DNA of 64,000 bases from Vibrio metoecus. Lineage in GTDB: Bacteria > Pseudomonadota > Gammaproteobacteria > Enterobacterales > Vibrionaceae. Below the pieces are notes generated by a model. That model saw only the letters and a program-made list of their open reading frames with translations, did not search any database and was not told the origin of the DNA. How positions within the stretch are numbered: the stretch's first letter is position 1; each line of letters begins with the position of its first letter. The translations under genes were made by a program, and so were the position numbers. The stretch is taken from assembly GCF_009665255.1 (NCBI RefSeq), contig NZ_CP035686.1, positions 558,001 through 622,000 of the forward strand. The letters run 5' to 3'. Below are positions 36,305-45,489 of the stretch, in pieces.

Positions 36305-38311
36305 ATGAGTTTAGGCCCGATGGGGATGAATACTGGCTTTGATATCAATGGCATGGTCAGCAAAATTGTCAGTGCGGAGCGCGTACCCAAGCAGCAACGC
36401 ATTGACAACGAGCGCACCAACATTGATACCAGTATTAGTGCCTATGGTCGGCTCAGAGAGTCGCTGGATACGATGAAAAATCTGATGACCCAGTTTCGTC
36501 AGGAGAAGGCTTTTGCTGTGCGCAAAGTCGACACCAGTGATGAAAAGGTTGTCTCCGCGACTGCCACCACGGAAGCGATCGCTGGCAACTATTCCGTCGA
36601 TGTGTTGCAGCTTGCTCAAAGTCATAAAATTGCGTCTGAAGTGTTAGATAAAGATGCAAAGTTTGGCCCAGGCAAGCTGCAAATTTCATTAGGCGATAAG
36701 AGTTTTACGCTAGATGTACAAGCCAATTCCAAACTGGTCGATATCGTCCGCGGAATAAACGGTGAAAAGTCCAACCCAGGCGTGCGTGCCTCCATCATTA
36801 ACGATGTTGAAGGGCCGCGGCTGATTGTTGCCTCCAATGTATCTGGGAAAGACAACAGTGTAAAAATGTCGGCTCAAGCTGAGCCTGGCAATCCTCTCAA
36901 ACAACTCGAATACAAAACGCTTGAGCAGCGGGTCCGCGATCTGGAAAAAGCACGTGCTCAAGCCCAGCAATTAATTAACCCACTGACACCTGAACAGCAG
37001 AAAGTGGCAGCGAAAGTCGCAGAAAAGATCGGCGATGCTGCTCGATTAGTGGATCAAGAAGTTGCACAAGAAATTCGCAACGCGGCACAAATGGCGCAAG
37101 GTGCTAGCGCGGTAGATACTGCCACCAATGCGGGTGAACTCACCGACAGTGCTGTTAAAGCGGCAGCCGGTGCGGCAAGCGAAGCCAAAAAATACATCAG
37201 ACCAGAAGACAGAATCCCCGGCTGGAGTGAAACCGCTTCAGGAACCTTGCTTGATTCCTACTGGGAACCCGAAGAAGAGCTCGATGCTAAAGGCAGTGAA
37301 AAAGCCTCAGATGTCCCCGGCTGGAGTAATACCGCATCCGGTACGTTGCTCGATTCTTACGTCACGCCCAAAGAAGCGCAGCAAAAATTAGAGCAGAAAC
37401 TGGCGCAAGAGAAGGCCGATATTGAAGCGGCAATTCGCAGCGGAAAAATGACCCCAGAAGAGGCTAAAGCTCAGGCTCGGGCTAAGCTCAGCCCTGAAGA
37501 GCGAGCCTACATCGAGCAAGTCGAAAAAGCACAAGCCGCGCTCGATGCTGCGCAAACGGCGTTTGATGGTTACGGTGGCATGACCGAAGTGCAATCGGCG
37601 CAAGACTCCATGGTCGTACTGGATGGTGTTGCCACCTTATCAAGCAATAACAACATCATTGAAAATGCCATTGAAGGAGTAAACTTAACCCTCAAAGGCA
37701 AGACTGATCGCAACCAAACTCCTGCCGAAATTGGCATTGAGTATGATCGCGATCGGGTGCGTACCGACATTGAACAGTTTGTCGCCGCCTACAATCAGTT
37801 TTTCCAAACCAGCAAAGAACTGGCAGGGGTTGACCCTCGAACCGGACAAGCAGGGCCACTGGCCGGAGACAGCATTGTACGCAGTGCCGACTCACGCTTA
37901 AAAACGGCTTTCTCGGCGAGCATCGAACAAGCACCAGATAACCTAAAATCATTGACGGAGTTCGGCATCACTACGACTCGACAAGGGACGTTGGAAATCA
38001 ACTATGATATGCTCAACCGTCAATTAAATAGCAACTTCACCAAGTTGGGTGATTTTTTTGGCGGCAATCAAGGCTTTGCCAAACGAGTCGAAGATGCCAT
38101 TTCGAGCATGACGGGAGTTACAGGCTCCATCCGAACGCGTGAAAAAACCCTGACAGAGCAAACCTATCGACTGGATGATGATCAGCGTGCTTTGGATCGC
38201 CGTATGGATAGCTTGGAAAAACGCACTCATTCGAAATTCAGTGCCATGCAAGATGCCACTGGCAAAATGCAATCCCAGCTTGCGGGCATGATGAATGCGT
38301 TAGGTGGTTAA
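36305..38311 (+). CDS. fliD: Flagellar filament cap protein FliD (HAP2)
   Basis: A 668-residue cap protein that folds flagellin at the filament tip. N-terminal domain (about 1-120: MGMNTGFDINGMVSKIVSAE) and C-terminal domain (about 470-668: IEQFVAAYNQFFQTSKELAG) are conserved and coiled-coil-like. The middle is a Vibrio-type long insert rich in Ala/Glu/Lys, with a 15-residue unit PGWSETASGTLLDSY (37217-37261) repeated with one change at 37316-37360. It is longer than E. coli FliD (468). GAGGTGATTG precedes the ATG; 21 bases after flaG. Confidence 0.93.
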   Translation: MSLGPMGMNTGFDINGMVSKIVSAERVPKQQRIDNERTNIDTSISAYGRLRESLDTMKNLMTQFRQEKAFAVRKVDTSDEKVVSATATTEAIAGNYSVDVLQLAQSHKIASEVLDKDAKFGPGKLQISLGDKSFTLDVQANSKLVDIVRGINGEKSNPGVRASIINDVEGPRLIVASNVSGKDNSVKMSAQAEPGNPLKQLEYKTLEQRVRDLEKARAQAQQLINPLTPEQQKVAAKVAEKIGDAARLVDQEVAQEIRNAAQMAQGASAVDTATNAGELTDSAVKAAAGAASEAKKYIRPEDRIPGWSETASGTLLDSYWEPEEELDAKGSEKASDVPGWSNTASGTLLDSYVTPKEAQQKLEQKLAQEKADIEAAIRSGKMTPEEAKAQARAKLSPEERAYIEQVEKAQAALDAAQTAFDGYGGMTEVQSAQDSMVVLDGVATLSSNNNIIENAIEGVNLTLKGKTDRNQTPAEIGIEYDRDRVRTDIEQFVAAYNQFFQTSKELAGVDPRTGQAGPLAGDSIVRSADSRLKTAFSASIEQAPDNLKSLTEFGITTTRQGTLEINYDMLNRQLNSNFTKLGDFFGGNQGFAKRVEDAISSMTGVTGSIRTREKTLTEQTYRLDDDQRALDRRMDSLEKRTHSKFSAMQDATGKMQSQLAGMMNALGG

Positions 38312-38312
38312 T

Positions 38313-38618
38313 GTGGAAGCACAACTGCAATATTTAAGTGATCTTGATCAACAAATAACAACTCTTCTGGCTGAAGATGATATTCATGCTGAAGATATTT
38401 TGCAGTTGGTCGATAACAGGGAACAGCTATTGCATAGCTTGTTAGGCTATTTAGCCGAGCACCCAGAATGGGCTCAATCCGATTTATGGCGCGAGGCAAT
38501 TGGTAATACCCAACAACTTGTTGAACAGATGCAGTTAAAAACGGCGGCGATTGGTCAAACTCTTCATAAATATCGCCACGGAAATAAATCCGTTCAACAA
38601 TACAAAAAGTTTTTATAA
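38313..38618 (+). CDS. flaI: FlaI/FliT-like flagellar chaperone
   Basis: A 101-residue all-helical protein (LQYLSDLDQQITTLLAEDD onward), the Vibrio FlaI that occupies the position of FliT between fliD and fliS. Probably a chaperone for FliD; this is from position and size. The start is GTG at 38313, with AGGTGG inside the fliD end 5 bases upstream; GTG at 38304 is an alternative that overlaps fliD. Confidence 0.8.
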   Translation: MEAQLQYLSDLDQQITTLLAEDDIHAEDILQLVDNREQLLHSLLGYLAEHPEWAQSDLWREAIGNTQQLVEQMQLKTAAIGQTLHKYRHGNKSVQQYKKFL

Positions 38619-38628
38619 GAGGAAGACT

Positions 38629-39039
38629 ATGCGTGGTTCTTTACAGGCGTACAAAAAAGTATCAGTGGATAGCCAGCTAAGTGCGGCCTCACCGCATAAA
38701 ATCGTTCAAATGTTAATGGCGGGAGCCATTGAGCGTCTTATCCAAGGTAAGGCGGCAATGCAGCAGGGCAATATTCCACAAAAGGGTGAACGCTTAGGCA
38801 AGGCTCTGGATATCATCATCAGCCTGCGCAGTTGCTTGTCGATGGAAGACGGTGGCGATATCGCTAAAAATCTCGATCAACTGTATGACTTTATGGTCAA
38901 CCAAATTACCCAAGCCAACCACAAAAATGATCCACAGATGCTGGATGACGTGATTGAGATCATTCGTGAAATAAAATCAGCTTGGGATCAAATTCCGCCG
39001 GAATTCCACAATTTGACCGCCGCTGAAGTGGGTATTTGA
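38629..39039 (+). CDS. fliS: Flagellin export chaperone FliS
   Basis: A 136-residue helical-bundle chaperone that binds the flagellin C-terminus. Typical start MRGSLQAYKKVSVDSQLSAA and ASPHKIVQMLMAGAIERL. AAGAGGAAG lies just upstream of the ATG at 38629, 10 bases after flaI. It ends the flaG-fliD-flaI-fliS unit. Confidence 0.94.
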   Translation: MRGSLQAYKKVSVDSQLSAASPHKIVQMLMAGAIERLIQGKAAMQQGNIPQKGERLGKALDIIISLRSCLSMEDGGDIAKNLDQLYDFMVNQITQANHKNDPQMLDDVIEIIREIKSAWDQIPPEFHNLTAAEVGI

Positions 39040-39118
39040 TTTCCGTCAGGGAAACTTTTAACAGATATCACACCCAGCAAATGCTTGGTTGCCTTATTTG
39101 CTGATTTAAATAGAATAG

Positions 39119-39148
39119 AAGCCACTAACTAGCCAAGTGGCTTTTTTT
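39119..39148 (+). terminator. Terminator after fliS
   Basis: An 8-bp stem AAGCCACT/AGTGGCTT with a 9-base loop and seven T residues, about 80 bases after fliS, isolates flrA. Confidence 0.85.
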
Positions 39149-39271
39149 GTTGCTGATTTCCACAAATTGTCTATCGTTTATTCAGGTTATATAACAAAAA
39201 TGAATCACCTGAAAATGATGTTCAACGGGTGCAACCACAACTTCTTATAATAAAGGCAAATAATCTCACCT

Positions 39272-40738
39272 ATGCAGAGTTTAGCGAAACTACTTGTGAT
39301 TGAGGACGATGCCGCGATCCGGCTCAATCTCAGTGTTATTTTAGAATTTGTAGGAGAGCAGTGTGAGGTCATTGAGTCTACTCAGCTTGCCGAAGTCAAT
39401 TGGTCTGCGGTGTGGGCGGGATGTATTTTAGGTTCGTTGCGTGGTCAAGCGCTTTCTCAAGAATTAATTCAATCTTTGACCAAAGCAAACCATATTCCGC
39501 TATTGATGGCGAATAAGCAGTCTTATTCCTTAGAAGAGTTTCCCAATTACGTTGGTGAATTAGATTTTCCCCTTAACTATCCACAGTTGAGTGAAGCACT
39601 CCGCCACTGTAAAGAGTTTCTTGGACGCAAAGGCTTTCAGGTTCTTGCGACAGCACGTAAAAACACCCTGTTTCGTAGCCTTGTTGGGCAAAGCATGGGG
39701 ATCCAAGAAGTTCGTCATTTGATTGAACAAGTGTCGACGACCGAAGCCAATGTACTGATCCTCGGTGAATCAGGTACGGGCAAAGAAGTGGTCGCTCGCA
39801 ATATCCACTACCACTCAGGACGCCGCAATGGACCTTTTGTGCCGATTAACTGTGGCGCGATTCCGGCGGAACTGCTAGAAAGCGAACTGTTTGGGCATGA
39901 AAAAGGTGCATTTACAGGGGCGATTACCTCACGGAAAGGTCGCTTCGAACTGGCTGAAGGCGGCACGCTGTTTTTAGACGAAATAGGCGACATGCCAATG
40001 AGCATGCAGGTAAAACTGCTGCGTGTGCTGCAAGAGCGCTGTTTTGAACGTGTTGGTGGTAATTCCACCATTAAAGCGAATGTACGCGTGATTGCGGCGA
40101 CACACCGCAATTTAGAAGAGATGATTGATGATCAGAAATTCCGTGAAGATCTCTACTATCGCTTAAACGTTTTCCCGATCGAAATGCCAGCGCTGCGTGA
40201 TCGCATCGATGATATTCCTTTGTTACTGCAAGAGTTGATGACGCGTATGGAGGCAGAAGGTGCGCAACCGATCTGCTTCACTCCTCGTGCCATCAATTCG
40301 ATGATGGAACACGATTGGCCGGGTAATGTACGTGAATTAGCCAACTTGGTTGAGCGTATGGTCATCCTGTATCCAAATAGTCTGGTGGATGTCAACCACT
40401 TACCGACCAAGTACCGCTACAGCGATATTCCCGAATTCCAGCCTGAACCTAGCCGATTTAGCTCGGTTGAGGAGCAGGAACGCGATGTTCTGGAAGGTAT
40501 TTTTTCAGAAGATTTCAACTTTGAGGAGCCGCATGAGTTCCCAACCGATATCGATGCCCCACAAGCGTTACCTCCTGAAGGGGTTAATCTGAAAGAGCTG
40601 TTGGCGGACCTGGAAGTGAATCTGATCAATCAAGCGTTAGAAGCGCAAGGTGGCGTTGTTGCGCGGGCTGCAGACATGCTTGGTATGCGTCGTACCACCT
40701 TGGTTGAGAAAATGCGCAAATACAACATGCAACGCTAA
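39272..40738 (+). CDS. flrA: Flagellar master regulator FlrA (sigma-54 activator)
   Basis: A 488-residue NtrC-type activator at the top of the flagellar hierarchy; with sigma-54 it turns on flrBC and other class II genes. FleQ-type N-terminal domain (1-125), AAA+ domain (about 140-370) with [14 protein letters not shown] and the arginine fingers, and a C-terminal Fis-type HTH ([20 protein letters not shown]). R135 and R176, known in V. cholerae to bind c-di-GMP, are both present, which also supports the ATG at 39272. It is transcribed separately. Confidence 0.96.
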   Translation: MQSLAKLLVIEDDAAIRLNLSVILEFVGEQCEVIESTQLAEVNWSAVWAGCILGSLRGQALSQELIQSLTKANHIPLLMANKQSYSLEEFPNYVGELDFPLNYPQLSEALRHCKEFLGRKGFQVLATARKNTLFRSLVGQSMGIQEVRHLIEQVSTTEANVLILGESGTGKEVVARNIHYHSGRRNGPFVPINCGAIPAELLESELFGHEKGAFTGAITSRKGRFELAEGGTLFLDEIGDMPMSMQVKLLRVLQERCFERVGGNSTIKANVRVIAATHRNLEEMIDDQKFREDLYYRLNVFPIEMPALRDRIDDIPLLLQELMTRMEAEGAQPICFTPRAINSMMEHDWPGNVRELANLVERMVILYPNSLVDVNHLPTKYRYSDIPEFQPEPSRFSSVEEQERDVLEGIFSEDFNFEEPHEFPTDIDAPQALPPEGVNLKELLADLEVNLINQALEAQGGVVARAADMLGMRRTTLVEKMRKYNMQR

Positions 40739-40796
40739 GAAAACCCATAGTCAATATATTGGCATTGGTAACGTATTGATTTTTAAACTAAATGGC

Positions 40797-40813
40797 TTGG
40801 CATGACTCTTGCG
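40797..40813 (+). promoter_or_regulatory. Sigma-54 promoter of flrBC
   Basis: TTGGCATGACTCTTGCG has GG and GC at the canonical 10-base spacing, matching YTGGCACG-N4-TTGCW. It is 37 bases before flrB. FlrA/sigma-54 control of flrBC is established in V. cholerae. Confidence 0.88.
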
Positions 40814-40849
40814 TGTCAAGCCATTGTTGCATTTTAAGACAGAGAGTGA

Positions 40850-41905
40850 ATGATGACCAGCGCAGTGCAAGAGCAGCATTCCCATTTGGACTCGTTAGAA
40901 GATCAAGTTGAGCGTTATAAACAGGTATTGGATGTGATGCCCGCAGGGGTCATTTTGCTTGATACTCAAGGTATCGTGCGTGAAGCCAACCCAGAAGCGC
41001 AGCGCTTGTTGGATATCCCATTAGTAGGGGAAAGATGGTATAGCGTGATCCAAATTGCGTTTGCACCTCGAGAAGATGATGGTCATGAAATCTCACTGCG
41101 TAATGGCCGTAAAGTCCGCTTGGCGATTTCAGCTTCAACCACAGGGCAGCTTATCCTCATCACCGATTTAACTGAAACGCGATTATTGCAGTCGCGGGTC
41201 AGTGATTTACAACGGCTTTCTTCACTTGGCCGTATGGTCGCCTCTCTTGCGCACCAAGTGCGTACGCCACTTTCTAGCGCCATGTTGTATGCCGCCAATC
41301 TTGCTGCGCCAAACCTTCCGCCGGCAACGCGCGAGCGTTTTCAAAGTAAGCTTGTGGATCGGCTGCATGATCTTGAAAAGCAAGTTAACGACATGCTGCT
41401 GTTTGCCAAAGGGGGCGATAATAAAGTAGTCGCGCCTTTTTCAATTGGTGAGCTGGCCTCTGAATTTATGCCGATGGTGGAAACGGCACTGAAAAATAGC
41501 CAGATCGATTATGGTCAGGAAGTTGAAAGTGAAGAGACCATGCTTTTAGGGAACGCCAACGCATTAGCATCAGCACTCAGTAACTTGGTGATGAATGCGG
41601 TGCAAATTGCTGGCAAAGGCTCACAAATTGATGTGTTTTTCCGCCCAGTGAATGGCGAACTCAAAATTTCAGTGCAAGATAATGGCCCAGGTGTGCCTGA
41701 ATCTTTGCAGCAAAAAATTATGGAACCCTTTTTCACTACTCGCTCGCAAGGGACTGGCCTTGGTTTAGCAGTGGTGCAAATGGTGTGTCGCGCCCATGGT
41801 GGGCGATTGGAACTGATATCCAAGGAGGGCGAAGGTGCTTGCTTTACCATGTGCATTCCCCTTGAACGTCAGGTAGATAGCTCAAACTCAGAGACTGGAG
41901 AGTGA
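40850..41905 (+). CDS. flrB: Flagellar sensor histidine kinase FlrB
   Basis: A 351-residue soluble histidine kinase. An N-terminal PAS domain (about 20-110: VLDVMPAGVILLDTQGIVREANP) has no membrane segment. The H-box ASLAHQVRTPLSSAM contains phospho-acceptor H135. The ATPase domain has an N-box (LASALSNLVMNAV), DNGPGVP, FTTRSQGTGLGLAV. It phosphorylates FlrC to activate class III genes. It stops 2 bases before the FlrC start. Confidence 0.95.
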   Translation: MMTSAVQEQHSHLDSLEDQVERYKQVLDVMPAGVILLDTQGIVREANPEAQRLLDIPLVGERWYSVIQIAFAPREDDGHEISLRNGRKVRLAISASTTGQLILITDLTETRLLQSRVSDLQRLSSLGRMVASLAHQVRTPLSSAMLYAANLAAPNLPPATRERFQSKLVDRLHDLEKQVNDMLLFAKGGDNKVVAPFSIGELASEFMPMVETALKNSQIDYGQEVESEETMLLGNANALASALSNLVMNAVQIAGKGSQIDVFFRPVNGELKISVQDNGPGVPESLQQKIMEPFFTTRSQGTGLGLAVVQMVCRAHGGRLELISKEGEGACFTMCIPLERQVDSSNSETGE

Positions 41906-41907
41906 AG

Positions 41908-43344
41908 ATGGCTCAAAGCAAAGTCTTAATCGTAGAAGATGATGAAGGTCTTCGCGAAGCATTGATCGACACCTTAGCTTTAGCGGGTTACGAGTGGCTA
42001 GAAGCCGATTGCGCGGAAGACGCTTTACTCAAGCTCAAGTCTAACAGTGTGGATATTGTGGTTTCTGATGTGCAAATGGCTGGCATGGGTGGCTTGGCAC
42101 TCTTACGCAGTATCAAGCAGCATTGGCCGAACCTGCCAGTGTTATTGATGACGGCTTACGCCAATATTCAAGATGCGGTATCCGCGATGAAAGATGGAGC
42201 CATTGATTACATGGCAAAACCCTTTGCGCCAGAAGTACTGCTGAATATGGTCAGCCGTTATGCACCCGTTAAATCCGATGACAATGGTGATGCGGTGGTG
42301 GCGGATGCCAAGAGCCTAAAACTTCTTGCCTTAGCAGACAAAGTCGCGAAAACCGATGCTAACGTGATGATTTTAGGTCCTAGTGGTTCAGGTAAAGAAG
42401 TGATGTCGCGTTACATTCACAACGCTTCACCTCGTAAAGATGGAGCGTTTATCGCGATAAACTGTGCGGCGATTCCTGACAACATGCTGGAAGCTACGCT
42501 GTTTGGTTACGAAAAAGGCGCCTTTACTGGGGCGGTGCAAGCGTGTCCTGGCAAATTTGAACAAGCTCAGGGGGGCACCATTTTGCTTGATGAAATCAGC
42601 GAAATGGATTTGAACCTACAAGCTAAGTTACTGCGTGTACTGCAAGAGCGTGAAGTGGAACGCTTAGGTAGCCGTAAAAGCATCAAGTTAGATGTACGTG
42701 TACTTGCTACCAGTAACCGTGACTTGAAACAGTATGTGCAAGCGGGGAATTTCCGTGAAGATTTATACTATCGCCTAAATGTGTTTCCATTAACGTGGCC
42801 AGCCCTGTGCGAGCGCAAAGATGACATCGAACCACTGGCTAATCATTTGATTGAACGTCATTGTAAAAAGCTGGGTTTACCCGTTCCGAGTATTGAACCT
42901 AATGCAGTGAATAAACTTTTGCATTATTCTTGGCCCGGTAATGTGCGTGAATTGGATAATGTGGTGCAGCGGGCTCTGATTTTAAGCGAGAACGGCCATA
43001 TTGCCAGTGAGCACATTTTACTCGAAGGCGTGGATTGGCATGACGCCAGCAGCCTGCAACAAGTCGTTGCGGGTGAATCGGTCGCGGCTCCGCAAATTAA
43101 ACCAGTAGCTGAGCCTGAAGTGTTTAAACCTTTGGTTCAAGGCTCAGGTGTGCTGGGGGCGGGTGCGCCAAATTCAGGATTGGGTGGGGAACTACGCGAT
43201 CAAGAGTTTGCGATCATTCTCGATACGTTGGTCGAATGTCAGGGTCGTCGTAAAGAGATGGCGGAAAAGCTCGGTATCAGCCCACGAACCTTGCGTTATA
43301 AGCTCGCTAAAATGCGTGATGCTGGAATTGATATCCCCGGATGA
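41908..43344 (+). CDS. flrC: Flagellar response regulator FlrC (sigma-54 activator)
   Basis: A 478-residue NtrC-type activator. The receiver domain (1-120) has phospho-acceptor D54 in VVSDVQMAG and M114, both positions known from V. cholerae studies. The AAA+ domain (about 130-370) has GPSGSGKE and [11 protein letters not shown]; a Fis-like HTH is at the end (KLGISPRTLRYKLAKMRDAG). The ATG at 41908 fits the D54 numbering and a GGAGAG site; the in-frame GTG at 41902 is rejected. Drives class III operons such as fliE. Confidence 0.96.
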   Translation: MAQSKVLIVEDDEGLREALIDTLALAGYEWLEADCAEDALLKLKSNSVDIVVSDVQMAGMGGLALLRSIKQHWPNLPVLLMTAYANIQDAVSAMKDGAIDYMAKPFAPEVLLNMVSRYAPVKSDDNGDAVVADAKSLKLLALADKVAKTDANVMILGPSGSGKEVMSRYIHNASPRKDGAFIAINCAAIPDNMLEATLFGYEKGAFTGAVQACPGKFEQAQGGTILLDEISEMDLNLQAKLLRVLQEREVERLGSRKSIKLDVRVLATSNRDLKQYVQAGNFREDLYYRLNVFPLTWPALCERKDDIEPLANHLIERHCKKLGLPVPSIEPNAVNKLLHYSWPGNVRELDNVVQRALILSENGHIASEHILLEGVDWHDASSLQQVVAGESVAAPQIKPVAEPEVFKPLVQGSGVLGAGAPNSGLGGELRDQEFAIILDTLVECQGRRKEMAEKLGISPRTLRYKLAKMRDAGIDIPG

Positions 43345-43349
43345 GGGCA

Positions 43350-43365
43350 TGGCATATAAATTGCT
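43350..43365 (+). promoter_or_regulatory. Sigma-54 promoter of the fliE operon
   Basis: TGGCATATAAATTGCT has GG-N10-GC spacing and lies 6 bases after the flrC stop and 55 bases before fliE. FlrC/sigma-54 dependence is expected for this class III operon. Confidence 0.85.
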
Positions 43366-43419
43366 CTTTAGAGTTAGGAATAGAAATTTTGAGTCAAAGA
43401 ATTGGCATCAGAGGTAGCA

Positions 43420-43731
43420 ATGAGACTTGACGGTTTAAACAGCGAAATGCAAGCGATGATGTTCGAAGCGATGAACACTCAACCAGCATCAACAGGTCAG
43501 AAAGTTGGCGCAGACTTCAGCGCAATGCTGAATAACGCGATCAACAATGTGAACGGCCTACAAAAGACCTCAAGCGATTTGCAAATGCGCTTTGATCGTG
43601 GCGATGAAGGAGTCTCTCTTTCCGACGTGATGATTGCCCGCAATAAGTCGAGTGTGGCGTTTGAAGCCACCATTCAAGTACGTAACAAATTGGTAGAAGC
43701 GTACAAAGAATTGATGAACATGCCAGTATAA
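43420..43731 (+). CDS. fliE: Hook-basal body protein FliE
   Basis: A 103-residue protein that joins the MS ring to the rod. The C-terminal signature VMIARNKSSVAFEATIQVRN is typical. The ATG at 43420 is used; the frame also allows a TTG at 43402 but FliE homologues start here. First gene of fliEFGHIJ. Confidence 0.95.
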   Translation: MRLDGLNSEMQAMMFEAMNTQPASTGQKVGADFSAMLNNAINNVNGLQKTSSDLQMRFDRGDEGVSLSDVMIARNKSSVAFEATIQVRNKLVEAYKELMNMPV

Positions 43732-43746
43732 CTTGGGTAGCAAATT

Positions 43747-45489
43747 GTGGCTGATGATAAACAAACAACCGATCTTGCGTTGACCAACAGTAGTGGTGAG
43801 CACGCCTTAATGGCGAGTTCGGACCTTGACCATGATACGCAAAATCCAGACATCAACGAAAAAAGTAGCAAGATGGACTTTACCGTTGGTGATCTTGATT
43901 TATTGCGCCAAGTGGTACTGGTGCTGTCCATTTCTATCTGTGTTGCGCTCATCGTTATGTTGTTCTTCTGGGTTCGTGAGCCGGATATGCGTCCACTTGG
44001 CGCGTATGAAACCGAAGAATTGATCCCAGTTCTGGATTATCTCGATCAGCAAAAACAGCAATACAAACTCGACGGTAACACCATCTTGGTGCCGGTGAGT
44101 GATTACAACAGTCTGAAATTGTCCATGGTGCGTGCGGGATTAAACCAAGAGCGCCAAGCGGGCGATGAAATCTTAATGCAAGACATGGGTTTTGGTGTTT
44201 CACAACGCTTGGAACAAGAGCGCTTGAAACTGAGTCGTGAGCGTCAATTGGCAAAAGCCATTGAAGAAATGCGCCAGATAAACAAAGCTCGCGTTCTGCT
44301 CGCTCTGCCGAAGCAGAGTGTCTTCGTTCGCCAAAACCAAGAAGCCTCGGCTTCGGTTTTCCTCAGTCTGCGTACTGGCGCTAACCTCAAACAAGAAGAA
44401 ATTGATGCGGTGGTCGATATGGTGGCCAGTGCGGTACCCGGTATGAAGCCGAGCCGTGTCACCGTGACCGATCAACATGGTCGCTTGCTCAGCTCTGGCT
44501 CACAAGATCCGGTATCGGCTGCCCGCCGTAAAGAACAAGAGTTAGAAAAGCAGCAAGAAGAGGCGTTACGCGGAAAAATTGATTCCGTGCTGATCCCGAT
44601 TTTGGGGTTAGGTAACTACACCGCTCAGGTTGATATTGAGCTTGATTTCAGCGCGGTTGAACAAACTCGTAAAGTGTTTGACCCCAATACTCCGGCGACA
44701 CGCAGTGAGTACACGTTGGAAGATTACAACAACGGTAATGTGGTTGCAGGTGTTCCCGGAGCGCTAAGCAACCAACCTCCTGCCGATGCATCAATTCCAC
44801 AAGATGTGGCGCAGATGAAAGATGGCTCGGTACTGGGTCAAGGCTCTGTACACAAAGAAGCCACGCGCAACTTCGAACTCGACACCACAATCAGCCATGA
44901 ACGTAAACAATCGGGTGTTGTGAATCGCCAAACCGTCGCTGTAGCAGTGAAAAGCCGTTCGAGTGTCAATCCTGATACGGGTGAAGTCACTTACACCCCA
45001 TTGAGCGAAGCTGAAATCAACTCGATTCGTCAGATCCTGATCGGCACGGTAGGCTATAGTGAAAATCGTGGGGATTTACTGAATGTGTTAAGCATGCCAT
45101 TTGCTGAGCCAGAAGTGGAACAGATTGCGAATGTGCCAATCTGGGAAAATCCAAACTTCAACGACTGGGTTCGTTGGCTAGCCAGTGCGCTTGTGATCAT
45201 CATTGTGGTGTTGGTCTTGGTACGCCCAGCGATGAAAAAACTTATCAACCCAACCGCAGATTCGGACGATCAGATGTATGGTCCGGACGGTATGCCTATC
45301 GGAGCGGATGGTGAAACTAGCTTGATCGGTAGCGAAATCGACAGTGGTGAATTGTTCGAATTTGGTTCCGGCATTGATCTCCCTAATCTCCACAAAGATG
45401 AGGACGTACTGAAAGCGGTGCGTGCTTTGGTGGCAAACGAGCCAGAACTCGCGGCTCAAGTGGTGAAGAACTGGATGCAAAATGGCTAA
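43747..45489 (+). CDS. fliF: MS-ring protein FliF
   Basis: A 580-residue inner-membrane protein whose copies form the flagellar MS ring. Membrane segments about 57-78 and 475-495. The periplasmic ring-building motifs lie between them (LEDYNNGNVV region, EATRNFELD). The C-terminal cytoplasmic tail binds FliG. GTG start at 43747. The extended hydrophilic N-terminus before the first helix is a known feature of polar FliF. Confidence 0.95.
   Translation: MADDKQTTDLALTNSSGEHALMASSDLDHDTQNPDINEKSSKMDFTVGDLDLLRQVVLVLSISICVALIVMLFFWVREPDMRPLGAYETEELIPVLDYLDQQKQQYKLDGNTILVPVSDYNSLKLSMVRAGLNQERQAGDEILMQDMGFGVSQRLEQERLKLSRERQLAKAIEEMRQINKARVLLALPKQSVFVRQNQEASASVFLSLRTGANLKQEEIDAVVDMVASAVPGMKPSRVTVTDQHGRLLSSGSQDPVSAARRKEQELEKQQEEALRGKIDSVLIPILGLGNYTAQVDIELDFSAVEQTRKVFDPNTPATRSEYTLEDYNNGNVVAGVPGALSNQPPADASIPQDVAQMKDGSVLGQGSVHKEATRNFELDTTISHERKQSGVVNRQTVAVAVKSRSSVNPDTGEVTYTPLSEAEINSIRQILIGTVGYSENRGDLLNVLSMPFAEPEVEQIANVPIWENPNFNDWVRWLASALVIIIVVLVLVRPAMKKLINPTADSDDQMYGPDGMPIGADGETSLIGSEIDSGELFEFGSGIDLPNLHKDEDVLKAVRALVANEPELAAQVVKNWMQNG

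Noticed and set aside
43404..43418. Second sigma-54-like sequence (TTGGCATC...TAGC) just before fliE
   Set aside because: The GG to GC spacing is 11, not 10, and it overlaps the ribosome binding site of fliE. The element at 43350-43365 fits far better.
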